A stretch of DNA of 64,000 nt from Nectonema munidae (lineage: Eukaryota > Nematomorpha > Nectonematoida > Nectonematidae). Of the stretch, positions 29,090 to 40,589 are shown in pieces (position 1 is the first letter of the stretch; every line of letters starts with the position of its first letter). A program made the position numbers and the translations under genes. The stretch lies in contig JAUIRK010000685.1 in assembly GCA_030549495.1 (NCBI GenBank), positions 1 through 64,000 of the forward strand, given 5' to 3'. The notes under the pieces were generated by a model. The model saw only the letters and a program-made list of their open reading frames with translations. It was not told the DNA's origin and did not search any database.

Positions 29090-29640
29090 CCTTAGCCTTG
29101 ATTCTTGCCAAACAGACTTCTATTCTAACAGAAAATCCAGCAAGTTTATTTTGAAACGTCACTGAATGTTACATTAAGACCTTGCAAAGATCGATTCTTT
29201 TCTTTTACTCGACCAAATATTTCGGCTATGTAAACAAACATTATCACAAATTGGCTTTTTTTGGACTCCAAATTTTTCACATCAGGCCTGATTTCATATA
29301 TCCGAAGTAAATATTTTCCTATCGATAACGGTCGAAAATTAGTGTAAAACAAAGTCCAACATGTTTTGCTACCATTTCACTTTCCAGAAGTTAGAAGGGT
29401 CAATCGTTTTTAGTTTTTGCCCGAATGAAATTAATTACTTAAACTGCGACGTCGACAACTTGCAATAAACACGAGGGATGTGTTTTTGTAGCAAAAGCTT
29501 ATCGGCGTAGCGAATAGTGAAAAGAAGTCATATGGAGATAATTGTTCTTCACGAGCGTGAAAAACCTTCTTCTAAGAGTGAACATTCCTGGAACACCATT
29601 AGCACAAACATCATTAAAATTCTAGCAGGTAAGTCCGTTA
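29090..29640 (-). pseudogene. hAT transposase remnant (ZBED5 group)
   Basis: On the minus strand, in shifting frames: a C-x-NGVPGM block (about 29600; usual CTDGAPAM), a region like '..HYSLRR.AFATKT', then VINFIRAKTKND (about 29420) and a frame 29352-29146 with YIAEIFGRVKEKNRSLQG. This follows the order of hAT transposase core blocks. Stops and shifts are frequent. It may continue into the unrecognised remnant to its left. Confidence 0.6.
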
Positions 29641-29649
29641 GCTTCTAAA

Positions 29650-32040
29650 AATCATTTATATCTACCACTTTTGTTGTGACTGATAGTGTATTGTAAAAAA
29701 TTCTTCTTTCATCTTTCATCTTTCACTTTCACTCGTATCAACAAGGGCAGTCATCTGGCTCTCCAATGCAATGTCAGTAGTCTCGTTAATTGGCAAAATT
29801 TTTTATACAATATCAAAATAAAAATCAATTGTATACATCACACCTAATATTCATTAATACAATTTATATCCTCTATAAAAAATGGCAAACATCATATAGT
29901 AATACATTTCTCATCACCCACAATATGTCTATAGGAATTTATTAAAAAGATAATTGAATTTCATTTTTATATATTATGTTAATCTCTCTCAAATTTTATA
30001 TTTATGTCTCTCTCAAAATATATTGTTTGTGTGTTCCTAAATTCCAGTTTGAACACGTTTCTGTAAAGTAAAAATTCTTTCTTTACCAAATTTATACCAA
30101 TTTGCGATACTCTAGTTGACATAAAGGAGAAGTAGTTGTTTTAAATCATTAATCTAACATTTATTGGAAATGCTTTTTATCTTTTTATTTTAAAAAGAAG
30201 ATTTTTTAAAGTTTTGTAACTGAAAAAATTGCAATTATATATTATAAACAATTTTTAATGTATAAATTAACATGAAAAATCTTAAAATTTTTTAAGGAAA
30301 TAATAATTTTTTGAAAAGAAAAATATGCTCTAATTTATATTGTTTAAATCGAACTTAATTAAGAATTAATTAGGTAAGGCAAAAATAGAAAAAAGTCAAA
30401 ATTTCTCTAGGTATTTTAACTTATTTTTAATAAACTATTATAGCTTGAATTTTATAAATACTATCAACCATCTATATTTCTTTTTTCGCTTTACTTCGGT
30501 ATCTGCGAATAAAATACCATTAACCTCATGTTTTACAACATCTTCTTTAATTCATGGTCAGTTTTATACCTGCTAATATACCTTAATTAAATTAAAGTAA
30601 TCTTAAGAAAATTTTTGTCGAATTAAAAATTTTATAGAGTTAAGTATACGTTTATATCAAAGGTTGGCGTCGAGAAATATAATTTTATTGCAATTAAACT
30701 GCAAATACAAATATTAAAATGTGAATGTATCACTACTGAAATGTTTAAAAGCTTTTAACGTTACTACACAGAAACAAAAAGTGAAGTTAGTGAAATATAA
30801 TTGTAATTTAATCTTAAATCATTACTACGATTAGCTAAACAAATGTATATATTGTTTCATTATATCTATGTTTGAAATATCAATATTAAAATACGGCAGT
30901 ATTGTAAAAAATCTATACTTAAAATCTTTCTTTAGAAATAAATGATACTTTGATTCTTTTCATTGATTTTCTGTCCACTTCTTTTATTCTGGAATATCTG
31001 TCTAAAGATTATAGAGAATCATCTATAAAAATTTTAAAATGTTATATATTTCCTGGACTATTTTATCGAATGGTGTTAATTTTATTTGGATAAATTACCT
31101 AAAACAAATTGTTAACCAGTTAATGATTATTTAAATTCGTGTTAAGTTCAAACCCTAATATTCGGTAACTGCATTATAATTTTTACACTATGACAAAATT
31201 TATGATTTCAGCTTATTTGTTTCTGAGTAATAAACGGCAATAATTATTACATTTATCATTAATAAAAGTTCTCCATAAAACCATTTAAAACTTTATTCAT
31301 AATCAATTAAATGCAAGAAATATCTTTAATTTTATTTATTTCCTATCGTTGATTGATTTATTGAGCATTATTCCAAGATATAACCATTATGAATATATAT
31401 CTTTTATTTTTATATTTATTAAGAAATTAAACATAGCACTACGAACATAAATAATAATATTTATTTTGATTAATTTTTTTTGAACAACCAAAGCTCTAAG
31501 TAAAGGTTTAATGGAACCTCATTATTATTTTTTTTGTGCATCCTATCTGATAAATTTTATCCTTTGATCGTATATTTTATTTAGTGTCTTTAAGTATATT
31601 TAATTTTGTTTTTATAAGTTTCCTTTTTTTCTTCAAGTTTTGTCTCTTGTATATTTTGCAACGGTTGATATGGGAGGAAGAAGGATTCATTGCAATTATA
31701 TAAAACAGGCAAAAAGGAAAAAACATTATAGCAAGTAATTAATGATAATATGAAAAAAACTTTAATTCTATTAATTCCCTTGTTTGCAAGTGATTTTCAA
31801 AAGCCATTTGACCGTTGTTAGAAAACCTCTAAGAATATACATAGAAATAAAAAGAAAAAAAAATTACAATTTGTTTAATAATACAATATGTGATACAATG
31901 ATGGAAGAGAAAATAAAAAAAAAGTAAATGCTATTAATAACATCGTTTCAGAAAACGTGGCTTGTGTTGAATGATAAAGAGAAAAGTGCTCTTCATGATT
32001 GTTCGAAATGATCAAGAAGTCTCTCTCTACAAAAGCAATT
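29650..32040. other. Very AT-rich gap, no gene seen
   Basis: The longest featureless stretch of the window. No coding frame or repeat boundary I can support. Confidence 0.5.
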
Positions 32041-32053
32041 TGAAAAACATGAG

Positions 32054-32620
32054 TTATGGTATTGGTTCAAAATAATTTTTTGTATTCCCACTTCGTTTAT
32101 AGCTATGTTTATCTGAACAGAATTCAAACCATGATTGAAAGAAAGTAGGTGATTTTCCATTCACAAAGTTATGTATAAATTTGATGAGTTGATGTATGTA
32201 CATATCAATCTTGAGAATCTGTATACTTTTAAAATAGTTATCAGTATAGGAAAAGTAAGGTAGGTTGAAAATAAGTGTCACTGTTTTCTCTAATATTCTG
32301 AGGCTGTTCAATTTAGTTTAACTCAGCTTTAAAAGTTTTTAACCAAGGTCGTGAGTAGGGTTGGTTAGATGCTGGATTCGATAACTCAAGGTCTTGGGTT
32401 CGATCCTACATCAAGCCTGCTTTCCTCATAATTCGATACAAGCGGCGCCTTTGTGCCTTCTCGATGAAAACACCCTTTACCTATGGGAAAAGTAAAGTAG
32501 GTTAAAAATAAGTCTTTCTCTATTTTTCTGTAGTATTCTGAGGCTGTTCAAATTAGTGTAACCCCAATTGATCAAACTAATTAAAATGAGGCAATAAGCT
32601 TTATTTATTAGAATGAGTGC
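32054..32620 (-). mobile_element. LINE ORF2 C-terminal fragment, split by a SINE
   Basis: The minus-strand frame 32311-32054 (NSLRILEKTVTLIFNLPYFS, then YIHQLIKFIHNFVNGKSPTF) is the typical LINE region after the RT thumb. A second copy of its beginning (WGYTNLNSLRILQKNRERLI) lies at 32600-32484. The two share about 70 bp of sequence (32247-32318 and 32484-32565) and flank SINE copy 4. Confidence 0.7.
32352..32482 (+). repeat. tRNA-derived SINE, copy 4
   Basis: TGAGTAGGGTTGGTTAGATG, B box GGGTTCGATCCTACATC, body ATACAAGCGGCGCC and TCGATGAAAACACC. Sits between two copies of the same LINE piece. Confidence 0.8.
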
Positions 32621-32624
32621 AGGG

Positions 32625-32675
32625 TCGCACATCCGGGGGGCTACCTCCCTCTCTCCCCCCGCCCCCAATAATTTT
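32625..32675 (+). repeat. CAGGGGCGCACATCC-type element end
   Basis: GCAGGGTCGCACATCC, a run of G and then a C-rich run ending CCCCCAATAATTTTG. Same family as 11502, 21421, 35045 and 40552. Confidence 0.7.
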
Positions 32676-33034
32676 GTATAAGTAAAAAAGAATCAAACTA
32701 ATTTTCAATCAAACATCATGCCAAGCTGCTCTGAAATTCCTATCGAACATATTTTACAGACGATGCGTGAGAGCTATATAATAATAATCCATTGCTTCAA
32801 TATGCACACAATAAGTAAGGAATGTTTATCACAGTGTAGTATTTTTGAGCAAACACATGTTGATCCACTAGATTTTCTCATCTTCTGTCACAGTGATTCT
32901 ATTTCTCTTTCTCTCTCCTCTGTTTTTCTCTTCCGCTTTCACTGCTAAAACTCAACCATTCACTCAAGCTCTCTTATTTCATTCAAGCCCTCTTCTCTTG
33001 TTAGCTCTTCTATCTCATTCAGCTCTCTTCTCTC

Positions 33035-33232
33035 CAGTGACGTAGCTAGGCGGGGCATGAGGGGCCGTGCCCACTCTCCTATGTACCTCATGGTGCCCCC
33101 ATGCATCTTATACGATATCAGTTTTTGAAAATTTTTCAAATGAAAGGATCAAGAAAGTATAAATAATATTGCGCAAGTTTTTTGTTTTTAAATTGCGCCC
33201 CTTCTATCAACTTTTAATTGGCTACACCACTG
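33035..33232. mobile_element. hAT-type MITE with target-site duplication
   Basis: Starts CAGTGACGTAGCTAGG; the other end read inward is CAGTGGTGTAGCCAAT. Flanking 8-mers are CTTCTCTC (33027-33034) and CTTCTGTC (33233-33240), 7 of 8 matching, the length expected for hAT. The 198-bp element has no coding capacity. Confidence 0.85.
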
Positions 33233-33718
33233 CTTCTGTCTACTTTGCATTTAGAGTTAAATTAAAATAGTTTTCAATCGTTATAATTTTATATCAATGA
33301 ATAAGAATTTTTTTCAACAAAAGTCACTTAATCTTTTTCACTACGTTTGTTACATTTTGTAACATTTAAAAACTTTAATTTTTTCAAGTCAGAAATTTTT
33401 TCAATTGTTATTTGGGAATGAATATTTTGACTATCTATCCAGTTTAAAAGCAAGAATACTCTATTTGCTTAATATTTGAGCAGAGATATTTTTTATAATG
33501 TTCGATTGTTAAATTTTATAAGTGTAAATAATTAATTAAATCATTTTTTTAAGAAAATTTGTTGATTATAATAAAAATATAATGTCGAAACAAAATGTTT
33601 TAGTTGTTAAAAATGTACTTGATCTATTTATGACAGCTGTCAGAATTTTATATGTAGAAAGAAATATTCAAAAAACGCAATGATTTTCTTTTCTCGTTTA
33701 CTTTGATTTATGTTAGTT

Positions 33719-34037
33719 TGGCCCTCGGACATTTCGCCCCATTATTTTCATAAGACAGTTCGTCCCATGGACAATTCGCCCCATTATTTTCATATGACAT
33801 TTTGTTTCATGGACAATTCGCCCCATTATTTTCATAAGACATTTTACCTCATGGACAATTCTAAAAAATTAAGAGATAAATTGATTAATTTGAAAAAATT
33901 TAATAGAGATAAAATAAACAAGAATATAAAATTTTTAAATAATTTTACACATAATAACCAAAGATGGATTAAACTAATAACCCATGAAACAATTTGTCAG
34001 GGGGCAAATTGTCTATGGGGCGAAATGTCTGTCGACC
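33719..34037. mobile_element. MITE-like element with GACATTTCGCCCC ends and an internal 36-bp minisatellite
   Basis: The left end GGCCCTCGGACATTTCGCCCC-like sequence and the reverse complement of the right end (GGTCGACAGACATTTCGCCC) match over the inner 13 bases. Just inside the left end a ~36-bp unit (ATGGACAATTCGCCCCATTA and onward) is repeated three times. This makes a 121-codon plus-strand frame (33710-34075) that repeats MDNSPHYFHKTF. The frame is a by-product of the repeat; I see no reason to think it is a gene. Confidence 0.65.
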
Positions 34038-34167
34038 GTTATTTAAATAATTTTTTAATTATAAGGGCTAGCTAAAAGGTTGGCTTTTGCTGCTTATAAA
34101 AACGTGAAAATATCAAATAAACTCTAATTCTTTATGCCTCCTATAGCAAATTTTTCAATTTTGAGTA

Positions 34168-34312
34168 AAAGGTAAGGTGCAGCGGGTGTATTTTCATTGA
34201 CCAGGCACTGATGTACCGCTTATGTCAAACTGAACAAATTCGTATCGATGAGAAATCGAATCCAGAGGGCTGAGCCCATTATCTCAACCAACCTGCCATG
34301 CCACCCATAGAG
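34168..34312 (-). repeat. SINE with a different head but a shared body
   Basis: The minus strand starts GGGTGGCATGGCAGGTTGGT, then TGAGATAATGGGCTCAGCCC and B-box-like GATTCGATTTC. The 3' part (AAGCGGTACATCAGTGCC, TCAATGAAAATACACC, CCTTACC) matches the body of the other SINEs in this window, while the head differs. Confidence 0.65.
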
Positions 34313-35007
34313 TATGCTGTAGGGGGTACGTCAAATTAGTTTTCAAAAAACTTAAGTTATGCTCTAAAATTTTTTAGTTTTTGTTGAAGCTCTATAACTT
34401 TTTCTGATAGATTTTTTTCCTTAAAAGTTATTATAAAAGGCAAATCATTGCAAAATGCTAAAAGTTATTTTACTTTTTGTAGATTTTTGTGGCTTGTATC
34501 AATTTAGTAGCTTTTAAATTATTTTTGAATGATGGAAAAGCAATCTTAATTTTTTGTTTGCATAATTATAACTTCATTTTATACCCTTGCCCCTGAACCA
34601 ATCACATTTTTCATATAAACATCGCAGTCTAGTAGACTCTTTGCCTTTAGACTACATTCACTCATATAAAACTACCCAACTTTTAGTGTTTTCTCTATGA
34701 ATCAAATATCCTTTCATCAATTCCTGTAATGTGCCTGGTAGACTACTTCATTTTTCAAATGAAAAGCCTATTCCACCCCCTAACAATTTTGGATTTTTTT
34801 AAACTAGTGTATATTCTGCAAATTTAATTAAAATATTTTCGCTGGAAGTATAGTATTTAAATTCACCAATTTTGTAAAAAAAATATAAAGTAGTCTTATA
34901 AATTTAGGACTTTAGGTATGCGCTGAATACACTCTATTTTAAAGGATTGCTTGAATATTTTGTCTCCCGTGGTATTTCCAGACCACTAATTTTGAAAATT
35001 GCAACAA

Positions 35008-35045
35008 AAAATTTCGCCCCCCAATAATTTTGAGGATGTGCGCCC
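35008..35045 (-). repeat. CAGGGGCGCACATCC-type element end
   Basis: The minus strand reads CAAGGGCGCACATCCTCAAA then ATTATTGGGGGGCGAAAT, the clearest form of the family's terminal sequence. Confidence 0.7.
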
Positions 35046-35213
35046 TTGAATGAGTGTATTTACATAGAATAGCGACTAATTGTCGCTTTTGATTTGACTA
35101 TCGACTAAATCAAAATCAATATTTTTGATCAAAATTAAAATATGAATCACAGCAGAGAGAAAAATCAAATCTTCATTGATCTTTATGTTTATTAACCATG
35201 GCAGTATTAACAT

Positions 35214-36995
35214 TTAATGTGAAGAATGTGTATGTTTTTTTGCTACAAGCAAATCAATACGAAGCTCTGTACGTAAAGCGCATCTCATGACTGCTTCAGC
35301 ATTCAGTCTGTTTCTTGCATTCGATTTTATCACCAGAAGAGTCAAAAAACCAGTTTCGCAAAAGTAAGTGAATGAGTACTTTCAGGGCATATTTGCTGGT
35401 CTTGGGAAAAGCAGAGAGCCTTTGACCCAGCAGTTAGAGCTGTTGAACTGTTGCTATTATTGGAACTCCTTTTTTGCTGCAGTGTTGTTGATGAGCTCTA
35501 AGAATTCCAATTGAAACTCATCAGGAAGATCATCCACATTGCATCGGAAAGGATTGCGTGCGAGTGTCAACTGAACATTTTCATTTCTATCAGCTTCATG
35601 AAAATAGCGCTTGAACTCTTGAAGGATTATCAAGTGTTTCTTGATCTCTTGTTGCAGCTCCTCTGCAACTGCTTCTTCTCTGATGACCTCGTTCAGACTC
35701 GAAAATGAAGCTACATTACCTCTTTTAACTTTCCTCTTCCAGAGATATAACTTGGCGAGGAAAGTCATAATAGCATCGGTGTGCATTATGATGATTGTAT
35801 CTGGGCCCTTTATTGCCGGTTGAGTCCGTTAAAATCTTTGTTTTTTTTATCTTTGCCAAGTAAGCAAGACTAAACTTGAATGGCCCCTGGATGTCATTTA
35901 ACAGGTGCTCTGTTTTTCCCTTTAGCTGCCAGAAATACCTGCAATTCATCAAAAAGTTTAAATACACGAGCGAGAACATTGCCCTTTGACAACCAACGAA
36001 CAGATGTGTAAAAGATGATGTCAACGGAACATCAGCCGGACTTTTATCCTTAAAGGGTTCATAATTAACCCCGTTTTTCACTTCAAGAGTGAAATACACA
36101 ATGGCACCGAAGACTCGAGTACCATTATCAATGGCTTCTTTAACACCAAGAGAAATCTTTCCCTCTTTATTTTTATGCACTGTGATTTCATTCGGCAAAA
36201 GCTGTCCGAATAAATAATTTCGCTCCATCAAATATGTGAGCTGAATTTCAAGCAATTCCCAATCTATTTTGATTGGCTCTTGCAAAGCATCTTTGCCAAT
36301 GAGATTGGCGACTTCTGTGTTCTTTGTCCATCAAAGAGCAGCGCTTGATTATTTAATTTCTTCATAACATTCTCAACATCTGAATCTTTCGATGTTTCTC
36401 CCATAATAAAAAGTGAGGTAAAGTGTAAGGCGAAAAGACAAACTGAAAGCTTGATATGTGTCTATGTTTTATCAATTATATATATTTGATATGGTTGACT
36501 GTTTCCAAGATAACTTTGAGAGGAGCAGGAAACGTCTTGGAGGCAAGAGCCTCACGGTCGATCGTGCAGTGTGTTGTAATGATGTCTGGGTTCTTCTCTT
36601 TGACCAGAGACATTAATTCCTACTTGGAACCCACCATGCTGAGTTTTTCTTCTTCGAAGAAGTTGGTTGGAACTACGTTCATGATTTCTTTAGCCTTTGT
36701 TTCTGTTGTTAGTGGTCTGCTGAATAGAAACTCTCCGCAACATGATTTTCGGAGATGAACGAAGCATAAACCAAAAGTTGAGGAAGATGTGCAACGTCTT
36801 TTGTTTCATCCAGCTGCATGGCTAAAAATGGAGAGAGTTTGATTTTCTCTATCACCTGAGATTTTATATCCTGCGACATGTCATCGATGCGTTGTTTAAT
36901 TGTGCTGTCCTAAAGACTTATCTGATTAAGCTTTTTGACACAGTTCTGATCAAGAACAAGACTAGTAGTCTGAAGGATTGATAAAGTCTTTAACT
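35214..36995 (-). pseudogene. hAT transposase (ZBED5 group), best-preserved copy
   Basis: Minus-strand blocks follow the family from near the N-terminal core to the stop. They are: VKKLNQIS and RIDDMSQDIKSQVIEKI (about 36940-36860); PFLAMQLDETKDVAHLPQL (about 36830-36770); the GKTEHLLNDIQGPFKFSLAY block (about 35900-35840); RNPFRCNVDDLPDEFQLEFL (35560-35500); VIKSNARNRLNAEAVMRCAL (about 35320); and the C-terminal LLVAKKHTHSSH ending at a TAA (35214-35216). Frameshifts (around 35725-35786 and 36285-36480) and the lost N-terminal BED finger make it a pseudogene. It abuts the viral remnant on its right. Confidence 0.85.
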
Positions 36996-37199
36996 TGTTC
37001 TGAGAAGCATGGCATAGATACATTTACTATTTTCATATTCCAAGTAAGATTTCGGAGTAAACACGACAATTTTAAGCTACACACATAGTAACCACAATTA
37101 AGTAAAATAGGAACTTTACAATTGCAATTCGGATTTTTATAGTTTAGGAGATTGGTTATTTGCAATATATTATATTTTCAGATAATTGAGGCAAATTGT

Positions 37200-40100
37200 G
37201 AAGCATTAATAAGATTTTCTGAGTCGGATAAGATTGTGCGGACTGAATTCGATGCATTGAATTTTGAAATGAGGCCTTCAATTAAAGCGATATTTGAAAG
37301 CATGTAAACTTGATTTGCAAGACTAGCATTATACGGATCTTGAGTTAGCAAATCAGAGGTAATTTTAAACTCTTCATCGAAACTGCGGGAGTTAATTTAA
37401 CGGTTTAATCAAGAACATCGATGTTGAGACAGTATGGGTCTTTTAGAAGTTTGATTTTATTAGTTGATTCTGGTATAGTATTAATGCGTAAGAAAGGAAT
37501 AAGTCTTGATAGAGTTGGTTTCTCGCAAGTAGATAAATATTTACAAAGAGATAAAAAGTTTGACAATGGATCAATTACTCCTTTAATAGTAAAATAAGAA
37601 TACAAAAGAGTGTTAAGACCTCCAAATTGTTTAGGTGTGATTTGTAGAACTTTGATAAAATCCGGAGTGAATTTGTTTTCTCTTTGTAATCTAAGAGGGG
37701 ATAATGTAAGGGCTTAGGAATAGGCAATTAAGCTAACAGTTAGATAGTGCTGAACAATTCGAAAAAATAGTTCCAATGTCATTGTTTAATGTTCGGAAAA
37801 GGTCATTTGATTCGGCTAAGAGTTGTGAGGCGCGTTTGAGGGAGTTTGAGACCTGAATACCGTGTAGGAAAAAGCTTTTACCTAGATAGAAATCATAAAT
37901 TAAAAAATTATAAGTTATTGTAAGTAATTTAAAAGGCATAATTATTAATGCATTTGTATAATATAATTCTGGTTTTAAGAAATTAATATAAGTATATTAT
38001 AAATACCATATTCAAAGAGAATGGAGCTAGTCCATGTCTCGTTTGGCTTGAGCTTCAATCCAATTTTGGTACAGGCACGATGTAATGAGCGAATTAGGTG
38101 AGATATTTTGTTATTCGCGGAAGAGGCAGAAAGGTTTATCAAATTGGGCTACGCCTTCTTAATCTCCTTGACCAAGAAGACGCCCCTCGATCCCAAGGTG
38201 GAACAATAACCACTCAATCAATGCTGCAGTAACCAACGTCCATTTGTAATTTAACAAGTCTTCAGTATTAAGAGATTTGGGAGGGCAGAATCTGTTTATG
38301 ATGAGAGTAGTACTATGCATAGGAATGATTTGGGGTGAAGTATATATTCTTTCGAGATTGAATAGATTATCTAATTCTAAGAAGATAGGGGTAGTTAGTT
38401 CTGGACGCATGGAAAGACACCAATTTGACCAATCGAATGATACAAAGTGTGAGTAATTCCTATTTGCATCACCTGACATAGCTGAGGCGAGTGAGTTGAG
38501 GTTTCGGAGAGTAGTTAAAAAATCAGTGGTCATTGATTGACTAGTAAATACTGAGAGTATTGATTGACTTAAATTCAGTTCTGTTGATACTTGATAAGTT
38601 CTTATATTAATTGAGGACTTACAAAATCCTTGAGCGTTATTCTTCTTTAATTCGCGATAAGACAATATATAAAGTTTTCTTCAGGAAGAGTGCCTTCAGT
38701 GATATGTTTAAGTATGGATTCTATAGAAATGGATCATTTAACAAGTAAGAGGCTAGTATGCGCTTTGAGATTTTTGTTGAGGATGGAGTTGGTTAACTAT
38801 AGGCTATCGATTATATTTATTGATCCTGTCTGCTTTGCTTGGGATGATGGATTTATCCGATATTAAATCACTGTAATTAAGTGAAAAGTCATACAAGAAG
38901 TTTTTAGAAAGTGAGATATCTGCAAACAGCAGGGTTAGTGTTACGCGAATTGTAGCGGAGATAAGAATTTATATTAAGCAAAAAAGAAATATGCAGGAAT
39001 TTTGGATGACGTTTCCAGGGCTCTTCTGGCTCTTTGTCTAGCCTTACTTTAGAAACATTGCATCCAAGAAGTTTTTCCCATGTATATTGCTTGAAACTGA
39101 GAGGAACAAATCGTCTTTCTTCAGATGTATATATTGTGTATGTATATAGATGTGTGTTATGGATTTGCAAGGTCTTAGTGTAAAAAGAAGTGTGGCTTAG
39201 ATAGGATTAAAGTACAGCATTGTGATGGTATAAATTAGCATGATATAAATAACATCGATTTAACACTTATTTGCATAAAATATAATAAAAATAATTAACG
39301 ATACAATCAACATATATTATGTTACAATCAGTGTTGGCAAATTGACGTGGATAAAGGTATTGGGTTGAGAATAGATCTTTAATGGTTGAATTACAATTTG
39401 GAGGCAGAAGCCATTTTGGAAGATGATGAGATTTTGAGTAAACATTGAGAATAAATGACTTGACAAATTGATGATGAAGAGATGCCGGAATTGTTAAATC
39501 GGAGACCACTGATGGTCTAATGAGATCAATCATGTTGAGTGAAGATTTATCGAAGTTGACCACTGGATAAAGAAAAATCTATTAAAAAATAAAAACGATT
39601 AGAATAAGCTATTAAGGGTGAAGAGTGGAAAATCCTGCTTCAAAAGAGCTGAGAACAGAAAGGCCCTCATGGTATGTGACAGGAATTTCTTGTTGATAAG
39701 AGAATATATAAATCTGCAAAGAAAGTAATTTTTACCTTGGGAGTTAAATTGATAGAAGATATCATTTGTGTACTTTCCCAAAGAGAGTTAATAGGAAATA
39801 ACAAGTTTTGATAGATTTGGTAAAATTGTTCAACTATTTCGAGATAATCTCTCCCGTAGTTGTTAAGTTGAGGAATACTGTTATCTCTGTTAGTCCACCA
39901 AGTAAGTATAAGTTTGGCTACATCATTGCTATGATGAATCGAGTCAGCTATGCTTCCGGATAAACTTTTATCATAAACCGTAACTTTGCTTGTACAAGTA
40001 AGAATGTAACGTGGATTGGAATTTTTCTGCTCCGAGATGAAGATTTTTTGGATCATGAAGACAATTGTAAAGAACAGTTTGTTCTTTAGATAATCTCTTG

Positions 40101-40240
40101 TTGATAAATTGGTCTGACATCTCAAGATAACGGAATTCTTCATGGGATACAGCATTATTTAAATGCCTATCTCTTCGGAAGATACTAAAATTGTTTCTTC
40201 AGTAATCTGACATTATTCTAAAATAAATAAATTTTGATTT
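37200..40240 (-). pseudogene. Endogenous viral element: L (RNA polymerase) gene of a non-segmented negative-strand RNA virus
   Basis: Read on the minus strand, ordered pieces correspond to about the N-terminal 900 residues of a Mononegavirales L protein. These are: an N-terminal block with RLSKEQ (about 40150-40080), a region at 40060-39670, a block at 39563-39267, the pre-motif region (38665-38500), RdRp motif A (SFDWSNW, about 38440), a RFCPP block (about 38285), motif C (GQGD, ending at 38162), a later LxHGIQVSNSLKRAS-type block (about 37860-37800) and an FGGL/DPLS block (about 37625-37570). At least six frame breaks and several stops are present; motif C is cut by a stop after GD. The motif A/LD..F pattern looks closer to nyami-, arto-, lispi- or xinmovirus-type L than to rhabdoviruses; that is a guess. 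No N, M or G gene is seen beside it. Confidence 0.8.
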
Positions 40241-40339
40241 AAAAGATAAATTAAGAAAGATGTTAGAAAATTAACAGTAACAACAATAATCCATTTTCTC
40301 TTGAGTCAGTTTTGTAAATTTAAAATCAAAAAACCTTTT

Positions 40340-40556
40340 CACCGCACAATTACAGCAACACTTGATCTAACTTCGGCATTTGACACAAGTAACATTAACC
40401 TTCTCATTCATTAAAAACACTACCATTAATGCTCAATACATTAAGTTTTTAGCAAACTACTTACGTGGAAGATACTCGTACACAGAGTACCAAAACAGTG
40501 AATCCCACATAAGACACCCACATTCAGGCGTTCCACAAGGTAGTTCACTTTCAGGG
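40340..40556 (+). mobile_element. LINE RT fragment (motifs A and B)
   Basis: Plus-strand frames give TATLDLTSAFDTSNINLLI (RT motif A, about 40345-40400) and, in another frame, FLANYLRGRYSYTEYQN and SGVPQGSSLS (motif B, ending at 40552). It stops abruptly at the CAGGGGCGCACATCC repeat end. The motifs suit a jockey/R1-like element. Confidence 0.75.
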
Positions 40557-40583
40557 GCGCACATCCGGGGGGGGGGGGCGAGA
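40552..40583 (+). repeat. CAGGGGCGCACATCC element end at the junction of two LINE pieces
   Basis: TCAGGGGCGCACATCCGGGG followed by a G run. It separates a plus-strand LINE fragment (left) from a minus-strand one (right). Confidence 0.75.
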
Positions 40584-40589
40584 TTTAAT

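Noticed and set aside
35641..36758. Plus-strand frames in 35.5-36.8 kb
   Set aside because: The minus strand there encodes recognisable hAT transposase blocks.
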